A DNA stretch of 64,000 nucleotides from Ixodes scapularis (GCF_016920785.2 NW_024609857.1:77063570-77127569); one strand, 5' to 3'. Shown: positions 42,961 to 55,710, counted from the stretch's first letter. Notes: generated by a model from the sequence alone, not told the origin. Numbers and translations: made by a program.

Positions 42961-44148
42961 ATGAACTCGACGGGTGTTGCGGTGGATTCCTTTTTGGAAT
43001 TATTGAGTTTTTACTTGAGCTCCACATATGTCACCTTTGAAAGCGGAATTTACCTGCAAAAGAGTGGGATCTGTATCGGATCGAGTTTGGCACCGGTCCT
43101 CAGTGATATATATCTGGCGAGGTGTGACAGGTCTATTGCAATGTCTTTGAGGTGTCGGGTTTTGAGAGTGTTTCGGTATGTGGACGACTACCTAGTGCTG
43201 TACAATGACAAACAGAGCCTGAGCCCTCAAGGCGCGTGTTTGGATTTCTTGGCCTGCTTTAGAAAGTGCTCCCCTGGTTTATCCTTTAAGTTCGAGACAC
43301 CATCAGCAGAAGCACTACAGTTTTTGGACCTGAGGCTAACTAAGCAGCCGTCGCATATGTGTTGGTCCTATGAGCCACGTTCAAAGAAGGGTGTTCTTCC
43401 ATTCGGTTCAGCGCACTCTAAGCTTGTGAAGAGGTCGGTTACTACGGGGTGTATGAGGGCTTCTCTGCTGAAGTTATGTCATCATAGGTGTGAGAACAGT
43501 CTTTTGTTTCAGATACCTAGGCTGAGATCGGCGGGATATCCTCTTACGTTGATTGTGGGCGTGGCAGAGTCCCTCATTAAGGTGTTCACGGGCCGACCCA
43601 GGCCTAAGATTAGACAAAAACCGTCAACAAGACCGGTGGTGGTGCCTTATCTCCACACCCCCTCTCATCAGGTCAAGCGAGTGGAGCATAAGTTTAACGT
43701 GCCGGTGGTGTTTTCAGCACCCCAGAACCTGTCACGCCTGTGCACTGCTGTGAACCGAGGGAGGAACAGTGATTTGCAATGTGATGTCAACCACCGCACT
43801 CCTTTTGTACCATGCGCAGTGGGGGTTGTGTATCAGATCCCCTTCACATGTGGTAGGGTGTACATTGAACAAACGGGGAGGTGCGTGAACGAGAGGGCGA
43901 GGGAGCATTCCCTTTCTCTCCGTTCCTCCCCCGCTGGCCACTTAGCGGTACATTGCAGTAGGTGCGGCTGCATACCTGTTTTTCATGACTTGACGATCTT
44001 GGCGCGCAATAAAAGTAAGACCGCCAGGGAGACTGAAGAGGCATTTTTCATTTTATGTAAAGGGGAAGGGCAATGTGTGAGCGCACCGTCGGTGCACTTG
44101 GGGGATGATGAGGTCCATTTTATCAGGGAGAATGGCAGGCATGTGTGA
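42961..44148 (+). pseudogene. Penelope-like RT with GIY-YIG, right copy (5'-truncated)
   Basis: A 395-codon frame without stops. It begins inside the RT (MNSTGVAVDS), keeps ICIGSSLAPVLSDIYLARCD and YVDD (residues 73-76), continues through the thumb region, and ends with GVVYQIPFTCGRVYIEQTGR. The GIY-YIG glycine of Y-I-G-Q-T is Glu, a likely loss of nuclease activity. RT motif A and all N-terminal parts are missing, so it cannot act alone. Confidence 0.9.
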
Positions 44149-44341
44149 GGGTGATGACGTGGTAGAAATCCTGTTGGTTGGGTTCTATAATTTTTTGTGT
44201 CTTTATTGGTTCTTTCCTATGCTCTGTGTTTATTTTTCTGGTTCGCCTGAAAATTAAACTTTAGTTGACACTCAGCGCTTTGTCCGTGCACGCCTTTCAC
44301 TTGTCCTTTGTTCAATTTTTTGCGCTGTTTTCACGTTTGAC

Positions 44342-45881
44342 GATGTTAAACCAACTAGCCCAACTTACCGCCTTGCCGAGGAAGAAGGTTTTCCCCTTTA
44401 CCCAGAGCCTCCGCCAGAAATGTCCCGGATGGAAAAGGCTCGACGAGCGTGAACTTAAAATAAAGGTTTCATGGGCAAACTTGTGCGAAAAACGAATGAA
44501 GGAATGCGTTGGAACAGCAGCAGCGTACGTCGCGGCGTCGGCGTGACTGCTGGCTGGAGCTAGAGTGAATGTGCCTCCTCATCGGCAGAATATGAGTGAG
44601 TGGGCAAAGTTCACGCTTGATTCCTTATCTACTACACTCAGCGCCTCTCAAACATTCGACTTAGAATGTTCGATACTAACTAGGCAAGATCATTCTGGCG
44701 TCCTTATCTTTTATACTCTGGGTAAGTGTAAGCATGAAACTTCTAGACGTAAGGAGTGCTCGTCCGCGGTCATGCGCAGGAAATATAGCTTACCCGATGT
44801 TATTATTCAGCTCCTTCGTTATTTGGAGTCTTACTTAAAACTGAAGAATCTGCAGGATTTGTTTTTCAGTGTGATGATTACAAGCAGGTACGAAACACAT
44901 ACCCATAGGGCGAGCCTGAAAAACTAAGCTTGGGGACTCAAACCAATCATGATAGGGTCAAAATAATTGCTCCCTTATTTCAACGCATGTCAACTACAAA
45001 ATAATAAAGGGCCCGACGTTGCTTTGATATCATGGTCTAAAGATATGCTCTTTCTCGTTCGATGATTAGCAGATCTTCATGCGTGTGATGAGTTTCGTCA
45101 GACAGTATTGTATCGCACTCAAGTACAGTTAAATTTTATAAACCTGGTGAGTTTCCTTAGGCAATTACATGTTCCAAATAATAAAAAAACAATCAAAATT
45201 GCATTATTGAGCAAGCTATTCAAACTGTTTAAGACGGCAAACTTCAGTCATTCCATGTACGCTCGTCTTGCGTTTTTTGTCTACCGCAGGCATCCGGAGA
45301 CGTCTCGAGGACTGTAAGTTGTCGTCGCAAATATTTCAAAAATAGCGGATTCACGGCAAACTTCTGTCGTGGTAAGTGTGAACTCTAGGCTCCCTATATC
45401 TATTTTTTAGGCGTTCAAGTTCCACGTCCTATTTCTGATCCATCGTTTATTGTCGTTTATTGGAAGGGAAAGCCAGTCCCATGCATTCGATCATAACATT
45501 TCCCCTAGCAACAGTTTGCTTGGAGCTGTGACGTCACACTTACGGGGTCAATAGCAGTTGTACAAAAAAAAATGTACAGAATTCACTTGATGAAACCAGC
45601 AACCAAGACAGGCGGTAAAGTGATTTAGTTCCAAGCATATACGCCGCCAAAGTTCATCATGTGGCCATTCGCTGGTGTTGACAGTCCACTGGAAACGTGC
45701 TGAGCTCCAGGTATATTAAAGGTGGGCTTTTCTGTTACCGAAGCGACAGGACATTATGCTTCGTGTCAGCCAGGCGCAGCCAACACTACGAAGTAATGAG
45801 ACCAATCAAGCAGTGTCAAAAGCGCAAGTCACTATGTCATTGTTTTGTTAAGGATTGACTCAGTGATTATAGAACACGTAG
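44342..45881. other. Unassigned 1.5-kb stretch
   Basis: Begins with the Penelope 3' terminus string GATGTTAAACCAACTAGCCC. The 120-codon plus ORF at 44565-44927 and the 93-codon ORF before it have no recognisable domain. Confidence 0.4.
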
Positions 45882-46157
45882 AGAAACATAGCCGCCTCGG
45901 TGGCTCCGAGGCGAGAGCGCCGGCCTACGAATCCCCATGTTGGGGGTTCGAATCCCGGCCGAGGTACCCGCAATCTGGCGCAGGCTTATTGCGGAGAAGG
46001 CGCCGTGTAATTGAGCTTTCGGCTGCACGTCAAAAGATTCCGAGGTGGTCGAAATTAATCCTGAGTCCTCCGCTGGGGCGTGCCAGATGCCCGTCGTTGG
46101 TTTGTCACGTAAAACCCCCAAATTTGAAATTTGAATTTGAGCGCAGCGAAGAAACAT
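45882..46157 (+). mobile_element. tRNA-derived SINE with 8-bp target duplication
   Basis: AGAAACAT at 45882-45889 and 46150-46157 flank a 260-bp element. It starts GCCGCCTCGGTGGCT (A box region) with B box GGTTCGAATCC at about 45945, followed by a tRNA-unrelated body (CCGAGGTGGTCGAAATT, TAAAACCCCCAAATTTG) and an A/T-rich tail. This is the layout of the tick Ruka-type SINEs. It would be transcribed by RNA polymerase III and mobilised by a LINE. Confidence 0.9.
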
Positions 46158-46165
46158 GACGAACA

Positions 46166-46899
46166 CGAACGCCGTGATGGTGCGCTTTGACGCTCTCTGA
46201 TTGGCCTCATCAGGTTAGGCTGCGTCTTTTCTTAAGATGAAAAAAGGAAAGTATAGCCTCAGCCCGAATGTACGCCAAAGCATTGATTGTAACGGAGCAA
46301 AATCCGTACGCTCAAACGTTTATCGCGTCCAATTCATTCATGAGCTGTATTCATTTTTCGTTACACCAGGGAAAACCTCAAGATAAAGTTAGAATTATAA
46401 CCCCCATGACTACGCAAAAACGTTGCAAGACGCTAATAGAAGAAATGATCCCCGTTTATTGTTAAAATTATACTATCGCAAATAACTTTGTGGGTCAATG
46501 GCATTGCGGTCAAGGATGCCGCTGCAACAATTCCGTCAGACTGGTATTGTTTTGAGAGATGCTTAACATTCAAAACAAATACCGATGCATCACGCTTTTA
46601 CCAACATCCTCGAACAAGTCGAAGGCCAAAAAAGTCAAATAACAAAAGCATGCCCTTTGATTGTTTTTCTATTTTAGCGATTCTTTCACAAAAATACATG
46701 AATATGAACGAAGTCAAGGAATGAAAGCAAAAAATTATACTACATTTCCAGAAAGATGTGTAAGTTTTGTTGATTCCTTGGATCAGAACAATGTGTTTGA
46801 TTCATTCTTTGACCGAGAATATGCAATATATCCCCTCTCCTCGAATAAAAAAAGAACAAATCTAAAAAAAAAAAGAAAAAAAAATTTGCGTTGGGAGAC
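46166..46899. other. Unassigned, probably LINE 5' region
   Basis: Nothing recognisable; it may be the decayed 5' part of the LINE that follows. Confidence 0.35.
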
Positions 46900-46919
46900 G
46901 GTAACAAAATTATTTGTAT

Positions 46920-47322
46920 ATTCCTTTGGGGTCGTAGAAGACACCTGGTTGTTCGTGGCATTGATGAATTGTCGTACGAATCTGCAGTCAACCTATATGA
47001 CAAACTGATTAATGATGTATTTCAAGAGATGCTTTGAACCTTGATAACGGGAGTGGAAAGATGCCAGAGATTAGTGAGGAAGGTCGGCGGCAGGACGCGG
47101 CCTGTAATTTTGAAACTGATTTATTTTCGTGGAAAACTTTCCATGCTGAAAAATTGTTCGAAACTTAAGTGTTCCAAAATATTTGTGACCGAGAATTTTT
47201 CGCTTAGGGTTCACGAAATTCGTACACACCTTTGGGACAGCGCTGCTGCGAACAGAGCCAATACAGATAGATTCAAAGTAGTATACGATAAAGTAGTCGT
47301 CAACGGAAAAGTGTATATGTAG
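46920..47322 (+). pseudogene. LINE A ORF1 RNA-binding C-terminus
   Basis: Frames give HLVVRGIDELSYESAVNLYD, then a stop, then TLITGVERCQRLVRKVGG, RPVILKLIYFRGKLSMLKNC and IRTHLWDSAAANRANTDRFK. This is the RRM-plus-CTD part of LINE ORF1 proteins (L-V-V-x-G-I, then E-R-C-H-R-x-G-R-K, then R-P-V-I-x-x-F). ORF1 packages the LINE RNA. One stop separates RRM and CTD. Confidence 0.7.
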
Positions 47323-47392
47323 GAAGACTTATTGATTTAAGTTTGAGCAACAGTAACAAAGGAGTAATCGACGTTGTGGTCCTTCGCCTTAA

Positions 47393-47890
47393 TTGCTTAG
47401 CATTCTAAATAATGACTGTTGTAGTGTTGTAAATAAGGTTTTAGATTTTGAGCATCTTATTTGTGTGTATCGCCTCAAAATTCTAGCCCTAAGAGAAAAA
47501 TGGCTAAATGATAACATTTTGGATAATGAGCTTCTCCCGCCATATAACAACGTTTTTCTTAGAAATAGAGATTCAAGAGGAAGGAGTGTATAGCTCCTGT
47601 ACGACAAAACCGTAAAGCTTCTGAGGATGGAGGATGTTCCTCATGTAGAAGTAGTCTTTTGTAAAGCACTTTTTAACAAAACTTCGTATTTCCATGGAGG
47701 AGTTTATATGCCTCCCAATCCACCCCTTACACCCCTTTTTGCCCTAGAGAATGTTAGAGAGTACTTAACCTAACACCAAGAACTAAGCATGAAAGTAATT
47801 ATGTGGGGAGACTGAAATTTACCCAATATTGACTGGCCCAACTCTTTAGCTGGGCCACGTACACTAGATAACTTAGAGGGCTCGTTGAAC
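47393..47890 (+). pseudogene. LINE A apurinic-like endonuclease (relic)
   Basis: The plus frame shows VEVVFCKALFNKTSYFHGGVYMPPN then KVIMWGD-stop-NLPNIDWPN. The endonuclease motif G-D-F-N has its Phe replaced by TGA, and earlier blocks are also broken. Confidence 0.7.
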
Positions 47891-48559
47891 GACTGGTTTC
47901 CTTCAGACCAGGCGCAAAATAGGAATGTTAATCACTAAATTGAAAGAGCAAATGCATTCAGACGAGTACTGGTGCTTTAATGTTACCCTGAGTGCTTTAC
48001 TAAATCTTGTCGGAAAAGTTTTGAAGACACATGCCAATTTCATCTGCTATCCCTAACATGTTTATTAGCAATAACCTCCCAATCACTGATAGTGAAATTT
48101 CTAAAGCATTTAATAACCACTTTAAATCGGTATTTACCAGTAATGATAGACGAGTGTCCCGTTAGGAAATACATTAAGCATTCCAAGCATTCCATACTCA
48201 GTTCTAAGTGAGAGTGGTGCTTATAACATGTGGCTTATTATAAACGAAAATAACCATGTAAGGCCTGATAGTTTGCTTAATGCAATTTTGAGCCACTACA
48301 CTGAGTGGGTCTCCGTGTATTTATTTGTTATATTTAAAAAATCATTATATAAAAGTCCACTTCCTGATGACTCTAAAAACGCCAGGAGTAGACCACTACA
48401 TAAATCTAAAAACATGCAACTGTTCCAGAAGCTTGCTTGCGTGAACATCAAGCAAGCTTCTGGAATATCTAATTAGTAAACATAATTTTGAGTTCCTTGA
48501 TAAAATGCAGTCCAACAGATAAACAACACGGCTTTCGGTGTGATTAGTCTACGAATGCA

Positions 48560-49830
48560 CAATTGTTGTAATTGAGTCATAATTTTGTATCATCCATTCA
48601 AAGAGAAATCAAGTTTATAGCTATTTCCTAGATTTAGTAAAGGCCTTTGACAAGGTTTCGAAGAAAAACAAAACAAAAAAAACTAAATAGCGAGTGATAT
48701 TTAAAAATGAAGAGCTCGTCAACTGGATAGTAGCATATCTTATCAAAAGACAACACTACATAGATTTTTGCAGCACCATTTATGATAATCTTTTTGTTAA
48801 TTTTGAGGTTCCCCGAAGGATCTGAACTTGGACCTCTTTTTTGCTATTTATTATGGATATCGTAAACGACATTTTTGTAGGATTGATATCATATGCTGAT
48901 GATGACTGTGCGCTTTATTATGAAGTCAATGATTATAACAATGAATATTAGTTGAATCAAAATTTGGGATTGATTCTAAAGTGGTCTGACTCTTGGCAGA
49001 TGTCTATTAATTATAAAAAAAAAGTTTTTATGTTTGTAACTCACAAAAAGACAGTCTCTTAAGTTTAGGTATTCTTTCGATAACAAAGACTATCAGAGGC
49101 CTCAAAATACAAATATCCGGGACTATGGATAACCAACCAACGAAGCTAGAATAAGCATATTGAGTACGCTAAAACTAATGCTCTTCGCGGCTTATTTTAT
49201 TTCAATAGAGATTAAAATATTCTACATCAAACACCAGATTACTAGCTTATAAAACAATTATTCGGCCAATGCTTCAATCTACTAACGTCCTTTGGGACCC
49301 TTCTATAATATTAAATACTACGAAGTTAGACAGGGCTCAAAATAAAGTCGTTTGATTCATCTTAATTTAAACACGTATGGGAGGACACCAGTGAGAGATC
49401 TAGTCACAAGAGCTGGCCTTCCATCCCTGGCGGAAAGAAACCGAGTATGCAGACTAGAATTCCTACACTAAATCATTCATGGCCATTATAAAATAATCGT
49501 GATAATTATATGACTTTTTCTGGGGGCTACTCTACAAGACAAAAAAACATTTACTCTTCGTTGTCACACTAAGCTAAGGTATTGAAATAATTGTTTAAAA
49601 ATTTTCATAGTCCCACGAACGATGATGGAGTGGAACGGGCTTCCTAGCGACACGGCTGAACAGGAGGTCCCAGACATGTTTATTGCGCGTATTGTTTCAA
49701 CTCTTTGTATTTCCCCCAATTTTGTCCGGAGTGTTCTGTCTGGTATCGGCCTTCGTGAATTGATACTATTTTTGATGCTGTATATCCACCTACTAGAATA
49801 TCATTGTGAGATTTCTAGTATTACCAAATA
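48560..49830 (+). pseudogene. LINE A reverse transcriptase and C-terminus (relic)
   Basis: Broken frames give a F-L-D-L-V-K-A-F-D-K-V-like block (48630-48660), then IVNDIFVGLISYADDDCALY with the YADD catalytic motif carrying an additional Asp codon (GAT GAT GAC). Next are KWSDSWQMSINYKKK, a C-terminal block with SHKSWPSIPGGKK-like text in another frame, and MMEWNGLPSDT, the usual W-N-x-L-P end of CR1/Jockey ORF2. At least six stops. Confidence 0.75.
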
Positions 49831-49984
49831 AATAAATGAGTGCATTATGAACGCGAGTATAGCTGACTCCCAGCGTTTTACATGTTAAGTTTGATGCCGT
49901 GACATTGGTGCTAGTTAAGCTCACGTAAAGAATAAAACCCGTGAAAAATACTGTTTCTTAATTTGCCTGCTGGACTTGGGAGTT

Positions 49985-50215
49985 ATACAACACGTAAAGT
50001 CACTCCACCATAGAGCGCGGGAAAATATCGACGTTGGTTTCGGCATCACCTTAATTTTCCGTTTTTTACAATAGCTATTTGAATCTAGAACGAACAAATA
50101 TTACGCCTTAGAGAGGAAAGCTTGGATATGCCGAAGATGTCATTAGTGTGGGTAGCTCAATACTTTGCCTTTAAGCAGAATTGCAATTCGACAGCTCTAA
50201 CATATCCCATTGACT
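49985..50215. repeat. Diverged relative of the TTAA MITE
   Basis: GGTTTCGGCATCACC and surrounding blocks (ACGT...AGCGCGGGAAAATAT, GGTAGCTCAATA) parallel 23260-23440 (GGTTTCGGCATCATC, GTAGCTCAAAGAA). TIRs are not preserved. Confidence 0.4.
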
Positions 50216-53200
50216 TGGGGGGTTTCAAATCAAGTCAGTTTATTATTCCAAGTTTGCAGCAACAGAAATGGTGTGGCTGCAGAATGGGAGATGGAAGTTT
50301 ACCTTGGGAAATTTGATAGGTTCAGAGCCTCTTTTCAATAAATGCATCTCGGCAGCACGAAAACAGCAAAAAGTAAAAAAAAAAGACGCGGTTTCTCGAA
50401 ACTGAGGTGTCAAATATAAGTTTTCTTTGATTTTGTACATTGCGCGACGTTCATTGTATCTGTATGAACGGAAAATAAGATGATCAAGCTCCGACGGAGG
50501 AGACACACTTTTCAGGAGTTAAAAGAGGGTGTAGGTGCTACACTACTCTTCGTGTCTTGTTGAGCGACCGAATGGATTACTTGAAATTCCGCCAAACCGT
50601 AAATAATATTTTTATTGATTTCAAACTTATACCAGACACTCTAGCGATATCTTGACAGGCAGCATGCTTTAATCACTGGAAAAAGTTATACAATTTTGTA
50701 GCTGAGCGCCTCATAGCGCCGTGGAGTTTAGTTGTGTCAAATGTAGTTTTCGTCTGAAAGTATTACGTTATAGGCGGTACCGATGAGCTTTGGGTTGTTG
50801 TAGGGTTTTTTTTAGGGTGCGTGAAAAAATAGGATAAATCGTAAATAAAATATCAGGGAATGCGATTTTATTCCATAGTCATTCCTTTTAAACGCTTTAT
50901 TTAAGGTTAGTCTTTAAAAAGGGACCAGTGAATCTATGTTGTCACCTTACGTCTGAGTGCATTATTTTCTAGGTTTGGTCTACACCAAGCCCGATTAATT
51001 TTCTGACCTTCTAGAGACGTAACGTGAATACCTTTCGCTTCTCTTTGTTGCCCCTGCACCCCCAATTATGCTCGGTGCTTTCATGCAACTGCATTACCCC
51101 CCCCCCCCCCCCCCCGGTCCCCCTCCAAAAAAAAGAAGAAAAGAAAAATGACTTCACAATATTGAAATTGCACAAAACAACTTTTTTTAAGAATAAATTT
51201 CTGTAACGACCACCAGTGGAATTGACGAGACCGTTCGGGAACGGCACCCAAAAATTCCAACATGACAGTCTCAGATACCCGATGACAAATAGCCATCGGC
51301 TATGCCATTACTTTATCGGGCGTCGCAGCAAAACACGCACCTTTCGAGCTACATCAACGCACACCGTGCGCGCCGAGCTTGTAAAGCTTCCTTAAGGTTG
51401 CCAATAAATCAAGTTTGGGCTCCATTTTACACGCCGCCTGCGCGAATCCAAGAAATTTGTAGTGACAGCGCGAGCGATATTTTTATCATTGCCTCCAACA
51501 CTGTTCGCGTTATTGGCGCTCTCGTACTCTGAACGCAGCAAAATTGCGCTATTTCAATGAAAGGTTGAACGCGAGACGGCGTCGCTTGCCTTCAAGCAGA
51601 CTTCAGTGCCGAGCGCTTTGGTTTTTCGGTAGAAGTCTCGCGCGAGTTTAGAATGCAGCGGAAAAAGCAATTTGTGATCGCTCTAACGCCCCGTCGATCC
51701 AATTTGTCTTCAGCCATTTCTGGCATAGATGTACCTTTAGAGACACTTTTATATGCCTAGCGATAAAGGAGCAGCAAACGTTCACCTATTTCGCATGGAA
51801 TGTATTCAAGTCAGATCTCAGGCACGCAGCTCTTGCCCGTCTTTGCCGTCTCTTTACGAGTCACTCGTGAGTGATGTCTAAGAAAAAACGCGCGTCCGCT
51901 TTTTTCCTTAGTCGACTCTACGTTTGGTAAAATTCATCGTCGACTTCATGTTAGAAGGTTCAAAGTACAAATGGGCCTCTACTATTATAGAAACGAGACC
52001 TGTCAGTTGTTGGTTTCTTTTATAAACCCTCAGTTATAAAACTGCAAGTGAATTGTTGTTTGTGAAGAGTATTCCCTACAAATGCGTTTCTGACTTCGAA
52101 ACGGCCTCTCGGAGCCTTTTTGCGTAGAAAAGAGATCACTCATGGGAACACATTCTGGACCGTCAAGATTTCAGATTTGGGCTTTATGCGAAATATAGTT
52201 TTCATATGTTGCTGCTAAAATATACCCCTAGAGATTAATAGTATGGGTACTTTTCAAAAAGCGAAAGCGGAAGCGAACGTGAGCTTCAATTTAACTTTCA
52301 TGGGACTTGAAAGAACATAAAACACGGGTGCGGTTATGCGCGCTTCAACTTTGTGCCCCTAGAATGGAATCAGTGTCATTGCATATCATTAACGCATCCA
52401 CACAAAAAACGTACTCCATTAGAAAAAGCTTTGCTGTTGCTCTTCAAGACAGGTGACTCTGCATGTATCGCGAATTGATTTCGATCGTTCCATGAAGTCA
52501 GCTTTAAATAACTAAATCGTACACAGTAAAGTCACTGGGGATTCTGAGTTCCTATTACTCTAAGTAAGTCAAACCACAAAATGAATTTCAACACCCGTAA
52601 CATGGACACATTTAAAACCTTAGGGCAAGCGCGAAATTTATTTCTTGAATAAAGATTATTTTTTGTTGCCTGTTCACTTTATTAAATATAATTAAAACGA
52701 AACATTGCATCTGGTAGTTAGTCTTTTTAGACACAATAGTTTTAGTGGGGAAGAAAATCGTTTTCATTAGCTCTGTGTGGTTTAGTGCTGGGGCAAGTGA
52801 AGCACCTATGTCCTTTCTCAGTATTTCTCGGTACACTGACGCACTCACGGATTATACCACAGAAAAAAATGAAATTCTTCAATCTATCAGCCTTCTTTGA
52901 CAATTCTCATTGAACAGTCCGAATAATCAAATATGTCTTATTTCTATATTTTGTGCTGTAGCGTCTGCGTCAATAAGACCACCTACACCTTAGCAGAAGC
53001 AGGGAATAACATAATCTGGAAAACAAATTAGAAAATAGAAATACTGAGTCACAATACAAATAAAAGTCAAATACATCAGGAAAAAAGTTTACAAATACAA
53101 ATACTAGCTTTACATTAAAAATGGCCCCTATAAAATGCTGACGTAGGATCACATTTCTTGAAAGTATGGCGAAAAGGCGGATATCCAGTTTAAATATAAA

Positions 53201-55139
53201 TGAATCCACTATTTCATCTAGAAATACAGAAATATGTTACAATAAATCGGAGATAGAAGTATAAAAAAAAATATCGATGAATCTATTGTGTATGACTCTC
53301 TTGATAGCGTTAAATCTTCTGTACGTATTGCAGAAATTGCACATTTTCGTTTAAGCATAAATATTAAATGAACATTAAATATTTTGATAATAAAAATGTT
53401 GGGTTCCTTTAAATTAGGCCACAGCTCTATAGTATATTTTATATTCTTTAATATTTAAGCTCATTCAAACTTGAAAGGATTTACTGCAAGGGCAGCAGGG
53501 GTTTACCGTTGTACATCATCAGACTGGCCCACTACAAAGGTGAATCGAATAAATTAATTACATCGCAGACGAATGTCACGTTGTACGTAGTATAAATAGC
53601 CGTAAACTTAATTTGACATTCTTTTTACGCATGCGAATAGCGAAATACTGTTAGCGCGAAAAACCAGTGCCGCTGTTTGGTTTGTATTTGAGAATCTGAA
53701 GACTATAAAAAAAGATCAAGTTCCCTGTTCCGTGTCGTGCCCTACAATCGAACCGCAGCTTCCGCCGGGGCGCCGCACACCCGTCTGCACACAGACAACA
53801 CACAATCAAACTGCACGTACACATTCTCCAACCGATACAAAAGTTATTAACTTAGAAAACGTTATAGTCTTACAAGTACTAAAGCGTTTCACCAAGTTAA
53901 GACAATCGGGACTTTTAAGATACTCGTCAAAAAACCATGTCCGCCATAGTGCGATTCTTTGTGATGCTTTTCGTTTCGTCGTTATACGGTCAGAATCCAA
54001 ATTATACACTCCCAAGACCTTTTACCATGCATTGGGGCCACAATACACGTTCAATTCAAAATTACTTACCGTGAGACGCGGTGTGTCACGCAACGTCATG
54101 CGACACGGCGCCGTCACGTGACACCTTGACGACCTTAATAGATCAGCTCAGTTACGGAATTGCCCACAGACTGCTTGCACGAGCAGTGTAACCCTCCCCA
54201 CCCCCCCCCCCCCCCCCCCTTCCCCCCCAACTGGCCTCCCGTCGTTCGACGTGCCACAGTTCTGGGGGGACGGCTGTTAAGGAAACTGCAGTGTATTCTA
54301 TGCAATGCGTATGTTTCGAAGCACAGCGTATAGGTGGTGTTTGACCGTACTCTATGGAATACCCATCTGTGGGAGTTCCATAACCGAGGTAATCTAGTAA
54401 CGTTGGTACCATGACATGACATCACGACGCCATATGACACAATGATGCGACATGATACGTGGCGGGGTAGCGTGAGGTCCGGCTACGCATTGACGTCACG
54501 TAGCGTCATTTGACGGCACGGCTCTACACAAAACACATACGGCATCCGTTGCGATACCTCGCATATAACAGCTCTTACCTTAAAACGAATAGTGGGGTGA
54601 GAGTTCTATTAGGACACTAACCAAAGCGGTAAACTCTACCGCACACTAAATAATTTTTAAATCAATATGCGAAAAAAAAATACGCCGATATCTTTTTCGC
54701 ACTAACACCGCTGCTTAGATCTTGGTCAGATATACTTTGAGATCGGATTACCTGCACTAGTTAAAAAAGACAAGAGCAACTGATAAGCACTTTCCTCTGA
54801 ACCGTAACTACGTACTTAAAAGTTTGATCAGTCGCCACTAGAATTGCTATTCGGAGACTAATCTGTCTGAGCTGAAAACAATTTAGTTGAAAATAATGTG
54901 TAAGATTATTTCTTGAATATGTTGTATAAACAATATTAAGTTACCATTGATCGATGTAGTGCCTCAGTTAGGATCGCTAACTGCGTATAAATCGAAAACC
55001 TATTTTTTTATAGGGGTCACTTCACCAAGGAAATATGCCCCCACTCAATAGCGATTTCGTGGACAAAGCTCTGTGCTTATCCCTTCGAACTTGCAGTTCA
55101 GCCTAAAACAGGCCATTTCCTGCTCACTTTTATAAGGCT
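50216..55139. other. Unassigned ~4.9-kb stretch
   Basis: Poly(C) runs at 51101-51116 and 54205-54220 and repeated GTCACG/GACGTCA-like blocks at 54080-54130 and 54380-54520 are the only structure noted. No gene domain, TIR or tRNA recognised. Confidence 0.35.
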
Positions 55140-55364
55140 GTGAATCTCCTTTGTGCTTACATGGGTGTTGATATCGCCACCTATAGAGGCCCGGTGTGTT
55201 GTTTTCACCCGAGAAAAGCTAGGGATAAACACTCGCCGATGTTCACTTCCTTGAACACTAAGCGCGTTTGTGATGCGGGTTATCTGAAGCTACTTGTCGT
55301 TACCACTGTCACGCTTATTCTCTTATCAAACGCGGGCGACGTCGACACGAACGCCGGGCCCTAG
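55140..55364 (+). pseudogene. LINE B ORF1 N-terminus ending in 2A-like motif
   Basis: A 74-codon frame with a hydrophobic stretch (LLVVTTVTLILLS) and then NAGDVDTNAGP followed by TAG. 2A peptides end D-V/I-E-x-N-P-G-P; here two positions differ (Glu to Asp, Pro to Ala). Ribosome-skipping 2A sequences are known at this place in non-LTR elements of several invertebrates. The altered Pro suggests it no longer works. Confidence 0.6.
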
Positions 55365-55710
55365 GCGAACACGAAAACGATTGATAAACTTAGGGTGTCA
55401 ATCGACGCCCTGATTGCTAGCTCTGCCCAAATCCAAATTGAGGACTCGGAGAAGTTAGACGAAATAAAAAAGAGTATCGCAAGACTAGGAGTCCGCGTTG
55501 GTAATTCGGATAAAGGGTGGAAGAGATCCAATATATAAAAACGAGAACTTGACCCCGGGCCCCAGACGAACTCGGAATATGTTGATCAACTTAGGGTATC
55601 AGTCGACGCCCTGATTGCTAACTCTTCCCAAGACCAACTTGAGAACTCGAAGAAGCTAGGCCAAATAAGAGGGAGTAACGCCAGACTAGGAGTCCGCATT
55701 GGCAATTCGG
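55360..55710 (+). repeat. Tandem ~200-bp duplication in LINE B ORF1
   Basis: GATAAACTTAGGGTGTC at 55382 and GATCAACTTAGGGTATC at 55582 start two copies that continue with GACGCCCTGATTGCTA and GACTAGGAGTCCGC at the same spacing. Each copy also begins just after a GCCGGGCCC/CCCGGGCCC string, i.e. the 2A end. Confidence 0.85.

Larger units (their letters stand above)
40702..44341. mobile_element. Head-to-head inverted pair of Penelope-like elements
   Basis: Two copies of one element point away from each other: minus strand 42934 down to 40702, plus strand about 42930 up to 44341. The outer ends are exact inverses over GTCAAACGTGAAAACAGCGC. Arms of about 1.4 kb are roughly 95 percent alike; the right copy lacks the N-terminal third. 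After the right end come GATGTTAAACCAACTAGCCC and flanking DNA; the left end lacks this tail. Confidence 0.9.
46900..49835 (+). mobile_element. Decayed CR1/Jockey-like LINE (A)
   Basis: Plus-strand order: ORF1 C-terminal part, apurinic endonuclease, RT and C-terminal region, ending in AAATAAATAAAT at 49827. All frames are broken by stops. An AATA-type 3' end is usual for CR1/Jockey-clade elements in arthropods. Confidence 0.8.
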
